Below, piece after piece: positions 23,070 to 33,458 of a stretch of 64,000 nt of DNA (position 1 is the stretch's first letter; every line of letters begins with the position of its first letter). The notes beneath the pieces are model-generated. The model ran no database searches, had not been told where the DNA came from, and was given only the letters and a program-made list of their open reading frames with translations. Origin of the DNA: Ophioderma brevispina (taxonomy: Eukaryota > Echinodermata > Ophiuroidea > Amphilepidida > Ophiodermatidae); the NCBI GenBank assembly GCA_023653785.1, contig JAMKCH010012594.1, positions 1 through 64,000 of the forward strand. The letters are read 5' to 3'. The position numbers and the translations under genes are program-made.

Positions 23070-24095
23070 ATACTTTCATACAGCGGCAATCACCCAAGAG
23101 CCCTCTGACTGGAGAGCAAGGAGACCTACAACAAGGAGGTTTTAACTCAGGGACATGTCAAGCAACCGGTAAGAGTGCCGGAATCGCCAATGGACCTCGC
23201 GCGAAGCACTCTCTCAGCCATCAATCTGGGATTGGGCGAGGGCGTCACCGGAAACACAACGGTCTAGCTCGCCAGGCTTCATGATCGAATTCAAGGGAAC
23301 GCTGAATCAACGGCCGGCCGACGATCTCTAGTACCAGTTGGAACTGCATCAGTACTCAGCATCTCTCAGTCCTCCTTAGGGAGCCTCTTCTCATGCGTCC
23401 TTAGCGGACCACCACCAAGAGACTATATTCCTGGTCGCAGCAGCATAAGGCAGAGCCGAGTACGGCACCCTTGATTGCCTATAGCAGAGAATCATTTCAC
23501 CTTCACAGGGAACGCCGCTAGTCTTCTTCCACGATCAGGCTTACCTGGCCAAGAATCAATCTCACAGCTTCACTCCACAGCCAATCATCCTACCAGATCT
23601 CCGACAAGCTTCAAGGTCAGTCGATATTTTTTGAAGCATGACTCTGGTGGTCCAGTTTAGAGTCTGGAAGTTTAAGTTTTACCTCAGCAAGACTCAACCC
23701 TATAGGGGGGGCTCACGACCAACTCTTCTCACAACTACCAAAGGCCGTTCGCCGGCCTCCAAGACGACATTAGCCAGAGGAGAGTTGGCAGTCATAAAGG
23801 AGGAGCTGTAGTACGGGGGTTCGTCTTGCGGAAGCACATAGGATCTCACGACGTAAGATCTCAGGCGGGTGCTTGGGCCTCCTACCGGGAGCTTCTATAC
23901 AAGATATCAGGGACGCCTGGGATGGGCTGTTCTTTCTACATTACAACAGTTATCTCCGAGAGTCCTAGTAAACGCGGTAGACGGCAGACTAGGATCCGTC
24001 TCCAGCTCCTCGTCATCACAGCCAACCTCACATCTTCCAGTCGACACAGATCCCAGGTAGCATTTACCCACTGGAAGTCGGTAAGTGCATCTATT
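23070..24095 (+). pseudogene. Tyrosine recombinase of DIRS element 1 (decayed)
   Basis: The C-terminal catalytic part is recognisable. SHDVRSQAGAWASYRE (from 23844) carries the His-x-x-Arg pair at 23847-23858, and is followed by a GW...STLQQ block near 23920-23960 where the nucleophilic Tyr box of DIRS recombinases sits. The Tyr box is out of frame by one base. Upstream, an AYLAKNQ block (near 23545) and a LVAAA-x-GRAEYGTL-like block (near 23430) fit the core-binding and first-Arg regions. In DIRS elements this enzyme integrates the circular DNA copy. Several stops and shifts make this copy inactive. Confidence 0.75.
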
Positions 24096-24208
24096 ATATG
24101 CTTTGTTCAACCTTCTCCCCCACGGCGAGATCATATCACCCTAGCTCCGCTTGCCTTATGGCACGAGCACTCTGATATCGGGGTTGACTCTCCAGTTGCA
24201 ATCTGTGG

Positions 24209-24297
24209 CATTAATCAGGCTTGAATGGGAACGGACTAGGAGATGTAGGTGATCCCTCTCACCCCCGGGGAGAGTCTATCACCATAATCTCCGATAT
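24209..24297 (+). repeat. Internal complementary region of DIRS element 1
   Basis: The left half (aatcaggcttgaatgggaac through gatgtaggtga) is the reverse complement of the left terminus at 17328-17375. The right half (ccctctcacccccggggaga through accataatctcc) is the reverse complement of the right terminus at 24563-24604. This bipartite match defines both element ends and is the DIRS-1 hallmark thought to template full-length end formation. Confidence 0.85.
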
Positions 24298-24439
24298 TAA
24301 CATTCAAGCATGACGCTACCCACCCCCTGTGCCGTTGGCGCTGCCGCGCCAGGAAGGGGCTCACGGTGTTCGCTCTCCCGCCCGTGGAGACAACCCGGTG
24401 GAAGAGCTACCAAAAAAATGATCCAGAAGTCAGTGGTGC

Positions 24440-24604
24440 TAGATCATGGCCCTGAAGTGTGCACATCAGGGGTTGCCAAATTTTACGTGGGATATCGTAG
24501 GGATATTGCTAAATTGGGCGTAGAAAAGAAAAGCATTAAGTCAGGTTTGAATTGGAAGTATACAGAGATTATGGTGAATGACTCTCACCCGGGGGAGAGG
24601 GGAA
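24440..24604 (+). repeat. Right inverted terminal repeat of DIRS element 1
   Basis: Reverse complement of 17328-17475, with an extra right-hand extension ending ctcacccgggggagagggga that has no partner in the left repeat but does match the internal complementary region. Confidence 0.8.
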
Positions 24605-25681
24605 TATGTTAAGTCCTCTTTAAAGCGAGCGCGCAGCGAAGCTCTAACCGTATTGAAAGCTATTGAAAAACTATAGTCTGACAGGTTTAAAATATACCGA
24701 CCCTCATTTGATCCCCCTTTTCATCTTCCCCATTAACTCCTACGGAGATAAAAAATCGACGGGAACTGTCAAAAATATCGTAATTTAATTTATGAGTTCG
24801 TATTCAACAAGGCATTTTTTTAATTATCCATTCTGTGGATATTTTTTTTCTCGCAAATTTATTTTTAGTACTTGTTTTCTAACATTAAACTATGCTAATG
24901 TTGTGCTGATATTTTAAAAAAATAATGCCTTGGATTGAAAGAGACACTGGACAAAAAACACACCAAATTTGAAAATAGTGCGCCCTCAAGATTTTCAAAA
25001 TCGATATTTTGCATGGTTGTCAGGCTTGTATATACAAAGCCCTCACCCACGAAATGATTAAGACCAAACGCAACCTAATAAGGACAGAATCGGAGATTTT
25101 AGTCATTACTGTCCGAACGGACACTTACTACAACACGTAATTGAATGGAGAATCGTATCTTGGTACACTGCCGTTTTCTTCCTTTTCTATCAATTCTACA
25201 GCTGGAAAAGGTAACTTATGAGAATTCTACTGAGACTTATCCTTCACTTAGAAGCTATTCCTGCAAATTTCAAATATTTTTCAAATCACTGATAGTGTCT
25301 TTAACCAGGGGGCCGGACACGATCTGCTGGATTTGGGCATTTGTGATTTCCAAACGGTAATTTATGGAATTCTTGCGTGCATTTTGGCAATATAACAGAA
25401 TGAAAGTCAGGGCCTGATGAAAGTGTATCTGAGCGCTCGCTTCTAAGGTTCTACCTGCATCATATTATATCGATGATATAAGTCCATACTTGCTATCAGA
25501 AACATTTGACTGTTCACAAAATCCAACAGTCCTTATAAGGACTACAATATATTCCAAAAAAGAGACTGACACAAAGCAAGAAGCACAGAACCACAACATT
25601 AAAACAAGTCAAACCCAACACTAGTCAAACACTGCGTCATCCCTGAAGGGGTATTTTCTCTCTCCCTGCCCTCAACAACAC

Positions 25682-25899
25682 TTAACCCCTGAGGTATACC
25701 ACTTTATTACAGAATCTCTAATGGGCTCATTACATGATATAGCAAGGTATAACCTCTGAGTAACCAATCAAAATAGACCTTTAATATATCTGTACAAACC
25801 TTTAGTGAGTTTTTCTTACTATATCTCTGATATGCTAAAATTTTCATTTAACTCAGTGTATAACCAATCGGATTGGCCAGTAGATCTCAGGGGGTTAAG
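25682..25899. mobile_element. piggyBac-like MITE (TTAACCCC ends)
   Basis: Left end cttaacccctgaggtat and right end atctcagggggttaag are inverted repeats. TTAA followed by CCC at both ends is typical for piggyBac-type elements. About 218 bases and non-coding. The rest of 25305-27158 is AT-rich intron without a recognised feature. Confidence 0.6.
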
Positions 25900-27158
25900 A
25901 TGATTCAATAATAAGCATCCAACTCAAATCACCAACTTTTCCTTTGAAAAATTAACAACTTGGAAACATTTTATATAACATATCAGTGCTTTCTGAGTGG
26001 ATAGAAACATTCCTTATATTTGATTAGTATGCACAGAGCAGTGTTAATGACCCATAGTGAAATAGATCTAAAAATCTGCCCTTGGACAAAGTAAAAAGAC
26101 ATAACTTTCTATAAATAGCTATAACTCAGCCATTTTAAAACCAATTGCAATTTTTTTTTAGTTATGGAAAACAAATGATTTAGTGCTTATGTAGATTTAT
26201 GTAGATTTAATTTATATAAATTTAAATAAAGAGGTAAAAAATGGTGTTTTTAGGTGTTTTGGGGTTCTTTTTTGGGGGGAACCTTTTAGCTATAATTTTA
26301 ACTAGATTATGAGTCTTAGTCATATCTTACGCACTGTAGTAAGTATTTACAATAAAAACAAAAACTATTTTACTATCAGAATTGTTTTACTGCAATTTGA
26401 AAAATCACAATGATACCAATTTCAAATGCAGAAATTGGTGGCACCATAACTGATTTTTTTAGTGGATAAGGTTTGGTTTCCCATTAATAATCTTCACCAG
26501 GCACTGAAATAGAGCATAATGTCCCCAAACTCATATTATAATTATTACAACAAAACATGAATGACATTTTGGAAAACTTGAGTCAATATTATGCCGCCAT
26601 TATCGATTCTATTAGCTCCTAGCCTGCAACCCTCCCCAGTGGTGTAGGCATGGTGTTGGAAGAAGTCCACACTTTGGGTTCTGGAGTCAAGAAGACCCTC
26701 CCTGAGTCTGAGGGATGTCACTCAGGACACCAGCTGAGAACTCTCCACTTATTAAGTGCAGTGGTCTTAAATATCCTATATTGACTCCAAGATTTTCCAT
26801 GTGAGTGTCAAAATAGTGAAATGGTTGCTTCTTGAACAGGATGGATGGGTATTTACAACTTATGCTCAATATGCTTCAGGAATAAGTCATATGGGATTGT
26901 CAGGCTAATTAGGGGGCAAAGGTCATATAGAGGTAATTTGAGGGTTTTTTGAAGTGCTTAAAATGTTCTTTTGCAAAATTGAATGAATATTAACCAGAGA
27001 TTCAACATGGTTTCCATGTACATGCAATGTATGGTAAAATCTTGAAGCACTTCTGAGTTACTGTGCCAATGATGTTTTTATTTCACAAATCTGTTTTTGT
27101 TGCTGTTGTTTGAAATTATAGGGATGAAAATAATGTTAAAATTTGTAAATTGGTTTAG

Positions 27159-27356
27159 AGTTTGGCTGATGAATTGCTACGTCAAGTCCAAGATTCACGA
27201 CTCTTATTAAGACAATCCCAGCTACCAAGAAAAGAGGATCTCCAAGGATCTATGAACAGCCGTGCCCAGTCTATAGCATCTGATATCCTCAACATGAGTG
27301 CCTCAGATCTTGAGGAATTCCTAGCAGATGATGTGGATGAGAAAAAGCTTGAAAGG
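27159..27356 (+). CDS. Internal exon, most conserved block of the centlein-like protein
   Basis: A 198-base exon of 66 codons, phase 0 at both ends, between acceptor aaattggtttag and donor gtaggc. It continues the preceding exon directly (FVK then SLADELLRQVQDSRLLLRQ). Later it reads RAQSIASDILNMSASDLEEF and LADDVDEKKLER. The 'SxAxxILNxSxSDLEExL' stretch followed by an acidic-to-basic helix is the segment I recall from the C-terminal end of vertebrate centlein (CNTLN), a centriole-linker protein that binds C-Nap1 and CEP68. This is recollection, not an alignment, so no gene symbol is assigned. Upstream lies the 11 kb intron holding the first DIRS insertion. Confidence 0.85.
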
Positions 27357-27414
27357 GTAGGCAGGTTTTTGTGGGCCACCAACATAGCTGGCAAGACCAC
27401 TTAGCAATCTGTTG

Positions 27415-27480
27415 TGCGTGTGCATGTACATTTATGTGTGGATGTGTGTACATGTATATGTGTGTGTGTATGTGTCACTA
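27415..27480. repeat. (GT)n-rich microsatellite
   Basis: Imperfect GT/ATGT repeat (tgtgtgtgtatgtg and variants) just inside the intron after exon 27159-27356. Confidence 0.7.
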
Positions 27481-27529
27481 AAATGTTAATTTTTTTTAAA
27501 AATTGACCTCAATTGAAAAGTTGAAGTTC

Positions 27530-27785
27530 AATTGGAACCAAACTTGTGTCATAGGTGTACCATGGGATTCATCATATGATGATGAGGTCAAAGGTTACAT
27601 ACCAGGGTCAAAGGTCATGTGAGATCAAGTTGAAAAATAAACTAAAAAACGTAAAATTGACCTCCATTGAAAATTTGAAGTTCTAACTTGAGTCATAGGT
27701 GCAACATGGGATCCATCATTTGTTGATGAGGTCAAAGGTCATGTGGCAAGCTCAAAGGTCATGTGAGGTCAAGTTGTAAGATAGG
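27530..27785. repeat. AGGTCA-rich dispersed repeat, copy 2 (tandem)
   Basis: Two units of about 125-130 bases, each with cataggtg-aac/ccatgg, gatgaggtcaaaggt and caaaggtcatgtgaggtcaa. The phrase aggtcaaaggtca is a one-base-spaced direct repeat of the nuclear-receptor half-site AGGTCA. Whether any receptor binds is unknown. Confidence 0.65.
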
Positions 27786-29601
27786 CTGGGCGGCCCACAG
27801 CTTATATTGTTTGAAAGCTGAGAACTGCAATATTCTAGTTAAAATTACTTTGACTTTCATGGTACTTGTATGGTAATATATTTAGCCAAATTAAAATATC
27901 AGAACTAATGTTTTTCTTTTACTAATTTGCTTATGTTTCCCATTTCTTTTTCCTTTTTAACCCTCTCATTCTTTTCTGTTTGACATTCCTCTTTTATTCT
28001 CCATTTTTGTGTCTTCTCATTACAAATTTTAATTAAAATGGCTTCCTCCCCCAACTTGGCTAAAAAAGGATGAGATTTTTATGTCCTCTGAACCATTGAG
28101 GTGTTATTGCAAGTGAGTTTGATCTTACATACTGATCTGATCATCACTGGAAGAAATGTTGTAATTTGTTCTCTTGTCCATAACAGAGAAATATGACGAT
28201 GTATTAAACTACATGGCACTTTGGCACAAACATTTGCTCATATCCCAACAAAAATCCACCATTAGATTCCACTGAAATTAAGGAAATGACCTTTTTCAGA
28301 CATAAAGCATGAACAATGTAAGAACCATGAGTCAAATCACAAAAAACCATCTTTAAAGAGAGACAAGAGATAGTTAGAAGAAGCGCCCCCAATTTTTTTT
28401 TAACCTTGTTTTTTTTGTATATTTTGAATGATTTTTCAAGTATTTAGATCCCGGCTTCAAGTGAATAAGCTGATTACACTGTCATTATGTACACGGTCTC
28501 CATTATCTTCAGTTTCTTCATTGTAGTTACCACGCAGTGCCCACCGAGTAGACATTGATTACCTACACACTAGACTACACTCGCCAGCCCGATTTCCATT
28601 ATTGTGTCCCTAGACGGATAGTGTACACACATCGGCTGTCTGCACTGTCGCGAAGTAGCTTCGTGGTTACACCGGTCTCATCACGCGTGTTATTTTCCAT
28701 GGTCAATTTTGTTTTTTTTCGCTATTTTTAGCAAATATTTACATTTTTAATGAAAATTGATGGTATATGGGGGTTTGACGATGCCCGTTCCAAATTTCTT
28801 GATGAATTATCCTTAAAAAAGATCTAAACATGCTAAACAAGACCAGTTGTAATAGAGACCTGCTCAATTCGACCCCTACAAAATGGTTTGTGTACTGTGA
28901 GGTAAATACCGTAGGTGCTGCAATGTCCTACGCCGTTACTGGTCTCACAATGTTCACCTTCTCCTCCACCTAGTCATCGTACTAACAATGGTAGCAATTA
29001 GGGTAGGTACTCTACAGTAGACACATCACTGTATATACTACTAACTGTGACTTTAGAAGCCTATCTTGCAGCTACTGCACCAGCAACTAGCCCACCCAGC
29101 GTGTACTGTGTAGTAGCTGTCACGGTGGTAAGATCCGGTGGTAGCTAGCCGTAGAGAGCTACAGGCGAGTAAGAAAATGGCTGTGTAATAAGATCGTTGA
29201 CGCAAAGGGATACATTTGCCCGTCCAGTCACCATGGGATTAACACGCTAGTGAGTTTGTTATGTTGAAAAAGCCTCACCAAAGACTTTGTGTGATTTGGT
29301 AAAAGAAAGGGTTTACTTTTTGTAAATTGATTGCTTTTTTAGTGTTCATCCACGCACTATAGAGGCATTATATTGACACAACTAAGTTATAAGTGACATG
29401 TTCCTTTGTAATATGTGTGTTACGCGGGCTCTGTTGTCGGTTTTTTCCCATGATGCATCGGGAAAACTTAGGCCTCTCCAAGGCAACCTTTGACTTGCCC
29501 GAAATTTGCAATTGCGGGAATTACCAGCAATTATATCAGATTTGAATGTATTATCGCAATTTGAGATATCCAATGTTAATGTTCTCGTTCAATTGCAATA
29601 G
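27786..29601. other. Intron sequence, no feature seen
   Basis: Mixed AT-rich sequence with a moderately GC-richer part at 28440-29240. No exon pair or terminal repeats were found. Confidence 0.45.
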
Positions 29602-29675
29602 GAGAAACACGAGAAAGAAAAGATGAAAAACAAGACAGATGGAGGCAAGGGATTGGATGTTCTACTCACGCCAAG
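29602..29675 (+). CDS. Short internal exon of the centlein-like protein
   Basis: A 74-base exon between acceptor ttgcaatag and donor gtaaca. Phase 0 at its start matches the end of exon 27159-27356. It encodes EKHEKEKMKNKTDGGKG then LDVLLTP, with two bases left over (AG). The very charged helix followed by a hydrophobic LDVLL patch continues the C-terminal coiled coil. The next exon (31255) supplies the missing base. Confidence 0.7.
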
Positions 29676-29975
29676 GTAACAGCACCATTCATGCACATAA
29701 CAAATTGTTGTATGAGTGTCAACGGAAGTTGTAAGTTTAACAAGTCTGCCATTTGTCAGAATTCCCATCAAGCATACCATTATGCCAGTCTTGATACCTC
29801 CAGTCCTGAAGAACCCTTTCAAAAGCACCTGATTCAAGGAACAAACATGAGAAACAGACTCGCGCTGCCGAGGAGGTGTGGTGATCCCCCTATAGCAACA
29901 TTATACGGTGGAGTCTGGCCCAATTGTTTTGAAAGAGAGATGGTTCATGACGTTCCTGTGTAAACACAGGGTGCG

Positions 29976-30174
29976 CAGGGGCGGGGGGGGGTGGCAAGGG
30001 GGCAGCTCCCCCATGGCGAATTGAAAATGCAGGAAAAAACAAGGGTTTTAAACAATAAATTGTGTAAAAATTGGGGTCTTTTTTAACCTATATCAGTTAA
30101 TCATGTAATGTTTTGCTCCCCCCCCCCCCATGATGTTTGGCCCCTCCTATGATTTTACTCTGGCACCGCCCCTG
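29976..30174. mobile_element. hAT-like MITE
   Basis: Starts caggggcggg and ends accgcccctg, the CAGGGGCGG terminal motif common in hAT-superfamily non-autonomous elements. The interior carries gggggcagctccccc and a C-run (30118-30129). A convincing 8 bp target duplication was not found. Confidence 0.6.
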
Positions 30175-30683
30175 GTGTACACAGGTTCAATCCCTTTTAC
30201 ATGCAGCAGCACAGCTGTATCACATGGCACCTATTGCACTCATTACCTTCTTGCACTCATTACCTTCTTACACTCGATGACAAATGATATTGCCGGTGGT
30301 TCATAGCAACATTGGATCATAAATCCCCTCTTGTAAAGATCACTTCTCTAAAATATCAGGGGCAGATTTTCCTTAAGCTATGGCCAAAATTTGCTCAAAT
30401 GTTGGAAATTTTTAGGAAAAAATTGCAATTTTGTGTTAAACTATGCAAACATTGGTATAGATAAAGTCTTACTTACAGATGCCCCCACCCCACACCTCGG
30501 ATTGCACTACTCTATACATCATACATACATGTAGCGTTTCAGTTCTTTTCTTGTTCAAATAATGAAATAAACTTCAAAATCTGGGAAATATACTGTAGGC
30601 CCACGACTACAGGTTAAGTACACTTAACCTTTCCAATTCATAATTCCTTGCTTGAAAGAACAGTTGTCACCTCTGCGTTGGCC

Positions 30684-31170
30684 CGGGTCCCGTTAGCCTT
30701 AGTAGGGATAGTTTGGCGTCATTGACAGACAGAATTTCATGGACTTAATAAATTCAGAATGAGTTACAACTGGGTACACTTGGAGCCATAATTCTAAGCC
30801 TCTGTAAGGCAAAATATGTTTCCAAACCTGCCAAAAAATATTTCTTCTTAAATGCAGCTTCACCCGATGCATTCAAATTGTGTTATTTGTGGGAAAACCA
30901 AATTCACAATATTGCATGGCTATTACTATTAGTATTGTGACCGAAAACCCAACTTGTTTACATTAAAATAAGGACGTTTCACCCAAAGGCACGTAGAAAT
31001 CAGGAAATCTTACGAACCGTATTTGGAAACTGATAAGCACAATTAGTAGTATAAAAAAAAGTTGGTAGGTGGCTATCACGACCACAAAATATCCACTGGA
31101 CCAGATTAATTCTGAACATTTGTAATTATGGGGTCCAAGAGACTTCAAGTTAAAAAACTAAGTGGGAACC
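30684..31170. mobile_element. MITE family E copy 1
   Basis: Left end gggtcccgttag, right end aactaagtgggaacc, imperfect inverted repeats. The interior is co-linear with 56329-56835, sharing gaatgagt-acaa, ccataatt-taagcct, tggctattactatt and tttggaaactgataag. Non-coding; the antisense frame inside is chance. Confidence 0.75.
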
Positions 31171-31254
31171 TTGTTGGCCGAAGGCAAAATACCAGTACAC
31201 TCAACTCCACATCAAGCAATAATACCTTTTTTCTGCCCTCAATCTTCCATGCAG

Positions 31255-31349
31255 GCCCATCAGCCCAGATCTCTTGAGTTGTTTCAGGAAAGAGCTAACG
31301 GAGAAGGACAACATTCTAAAACAGTGGGATGGGTGACACCGAACGATGA
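31255..31349 (+). CDS. Probable terminal coding exon (TGA at 31334) of the centlein-like protein
   Basis: The acceptor is strong (tctgccctcaatcttccatgcag). One base completes the codon from exon 29602-29675, then the frame reads PISPDLLSCFRKELTEKDN and ILKQWDG before TGA at 31334-31336. The amphipathic LLxxxxKELTEKDxIL helix fits the last part of a centlein-type tail. A strong donor (gtaagc) follows at 31350, so the 95-base block can also be an internal exon. Its length keeps the phase for block 31483-31574. Either the stop is genuine and the donor is used in the 3' UTR or by another transcript, or the TGA is a nonsense change. No clear AATAAA follows closely. Confidence 0.6.
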
Positions 31350-31482
31350 GTAAGCAACTGCTTATTGTCTTACCTCAGTTGTCTTCAGGGTACAAGCTTC
31401 CAGGACTTTGCTGATTATAGACGTTTTGCTAAGTAAGATTCTTCCCTGTACAAAAAAGTCCTTAAGTAATTATCATTTTCAG

Positions 31483-31574
31483 GCAAGGTGAAGCAGTTTT
31501 GGCAATCTGTCAGTGCTCGCATTCATAGCAGTAGTGTCTTATTCATGTCAGGGAAGTACAAAGAAAATCAGCTG
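31483..31574 (+). CDS. Candidate exon, product unrecognised
   Basis: A 92-base block with acceptor tatcattttcag and donor gtaaga. Only one frame is open: two bases, then KVKQFWQSVSARIHSS and SVLFMSGKYKENQL. The entry phase (needs one base before it) is exactly what the 95-base block 31255-31349 leaves if read past its TGA, or from the ATG at 31345-31347. The exit phase is 0, matching block 50061. The peptide matches no family I can name. Confidence 0.45.
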
Positions 31575-31630
31575 GTAAGAGATAACTAAGGGTTGACTAA
31601 TAGAAGGTTCCAACCAAAAATTGCTAACTA

Positions 31631-31895
31631 GAAGTTTGGGACTTTTTGTTGGTAACGGTATGGCGCTCCATTGAGATGTGGTCAAGTGAAAAATTGAGGT
31701 ATCTAAAATGGGAATTGGAATTGAGTTTTAGACCTTTGAGTTTAGACCTTTAGGAATATATGCGTGAAAAACAGATATGCTAAAAGAAATGCAATCGAAG
31801 TTTGGACGTTCTGTTGGTAACTGTATGGGCGCAATTGAGATGTGGTCAAGTGAAAACTCTGCGTTATCTACAATGGGAAGTGGAATTGAGTTGAC
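31631..31895. repeat. ~166 bp tandem duplication
   Basis: Two units, at 31631 and about 31797, share gaagtttgg, tgttggtaac, attgagatgtggtcaagtga and ggaattgagtt. Non-coding. Confidence 0.65.
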
Positions 31896-33458
31896 CTTGT
31901 AGAATATATGGGTGAACCATATTGGGGGGTACCGGGTGGTACCAAAATTCAAAATGGTCAAAAAGTGCATGAGATGAGTGAGTTAAGGTATTCTGTTAAT
32001 CAAACCCTCGGAACTCTGTGATTCTGATGATCTGTCTGCAATGTTTCAGTGAACTGTTGCACACTTGGATGATAATGGTGGATCTTTAAATATCAGGATA
32101 TGACAAACACAGTAGGAACTCTGTTACACACATCAACCCACCACATTGATTTTTCTCCCCTGGCTGAAAGCATAAGGGGGATATTGCGAGGGCTTGTGAA
32201 TGTCCATTGTATTTGTGTGTGTGTTCCGTTTGGTAAGGTTTTTGTTTTTTTGCGTCTCCTTCGAAAAGTTTAGTCCGAAATAGGTGTCACCCCAATGTTG
32301 CGGTTTAAGAAAATTACAAATTCAAATCAGTGGTGGTGCACACGATTAGGTTTTTTTCCCCCATCACTTTCATAGTAGAAATAATTTTTTAAAAGGATGG
32401 TATGTGGTTGGTACAGCTTTTTTATTGCCAATGGCAGTTTATAGTGGAAGTTATTCATAGGACATGATTTTAAATTACTTAAATAGGAGTTATCCGATGG
32501 ATATATGTGACCCCCAAACCATTGCCAAAACCAGGAAAAGAAGAAGAAAAGAGTGGAGACTAGTCGAACAGCAGGAGGCAGTCACGCTTTTTGTGCCTGC
32601 AAAGGTTTAATGATTTCTTACACGCAATTCCCAAGCTATCTGTCAGTGCAAATCTTGCGAAAAGTTTTCCGAACGGGAAAGTAAATTTAAAAAACCATTT
32701 AAAAGTGGACATGGTTTACAAAAGATTAGAGTGCTTAATGAGTCAAGAAATAAATCGGTAGTTTTTTCTTTGAGTAGCCTTATCAGAAAATTTATATTCC
32801 GTAAATAATTTATGTGATAACAGTTGTTTTAAAGCTGTATTTAAATTTAATTATGTAGCCATAGGCCCAAAAAAACTTGGACCTGACCGTTTCCGACAGA
32901 TTTCGGCAAAAACGAACGTTGGCAAACTGGTGATAAGATATGTGGCTTCCTAGTGACCAAACATAATTGGTGTCCAACGCTTTCTCGTTGAACCAAAATG
33001 ATGTAAAAACTATACAAAATTTATTATTTAATTCGCGGCTTTTACGGAGATCAAGTTTTATTGTATTTCCATATACCACGAGTCAATCCGAGGTAGGACG
33101 AGCTGGGAAATACACACACGATTGGTTCCAAAACCTTGCCTATAACAATGGCAATATGATTGATAACGTAGCAATCACACAGAGAAATTGGGCCTAAACA
33201 TTTGAATTATATTTTTTGTGTTATTTTCGTGGATTTGACCGTTTTGTATGTTCCTGCAATTTAATTTTGATGGATTGCGGAAGAAAGAAAATGCTTGTAA
33301 ATTTTGAAAACTGAAAAAATCAGAGCTGTCCGTTTCCAATAGCATTATTTGTGACAGGTTTTTAGCCCGACTTTGCATCTAAAATCTGTATCATTTGATT
33401 TGTTTTAAAAATGACAATTTCACATTTAATATCAACCATCACCGACATTATCATGCTA
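31896..33458. other. Intergenic or intronic sequence, no firm feature
   Basis: AT-rich. A 37-codon frame with a Lys/Arg cluster (32497-32610) is open but too short and unsupported to call a gene. Confidence 0.4.

Larger units (their letters stand above)
17328..24604 (+). mobile_element. DIRS-like retrotransposon 1 (tyrosine-recombinase type)
   Basis: A GC-rich block of about 7.3 kb in AT-rich surroundings. It has inverted terminal repeats (17328-17475 and 24440-24604) and an internal complementary region at 24209-24297 matching both ends. In order it carries gag-like sequence, reverse transcriptase, RNase H and tyrosine recombinase remnants. The right terminal repeat extends about 30 bases beyond the left one, as in DIRS-1. 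Terminal inverted repeats plus an internal complementary region separate DIRS-1-type elements from the Ngaro and PAT groups. Coding frames are broken by stops and one-base shifts, so this copy is inactive. No target-site duplication is expected for this class and none is seen. Confidence 0.85.
16832..25304. mobile_element. Inverted-repeat element split by a DIRS insertion
   Basis: Left arm 16832-17090 is the reverse complement of right arm 25060-25304. Shared blocks include aaagacactatca, gaatagctt, gaaggataa, aaaaggaagaaaacggcagtgt and ccattcaattacgtgttgta. A further shared block, agtgtccgtacggacag, has only one mismatch in the palindrome. The two halves have AT-rich inner flanks (17091-17327 and 24605-25059). 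Between them lies a GC-rich DIRS-like retrotransposon, so the older inverted-repeat element was the insertion target. Right border is TTAA; the left border is less clear because a MITE abuts it. Confidence 0.75.

Noticed and set aside
17960..24100. Bacterial contamination or misjoined contig because of high GC
   Set aside because: Palindromic ends, DIRS motifs and AT-rich flanks explain the composition change as a transposon.
32497..32610. 37-codon ORF with a Lys/Arg cluster
   Set aside because: Too short, no homology recognised and no regulatory context.
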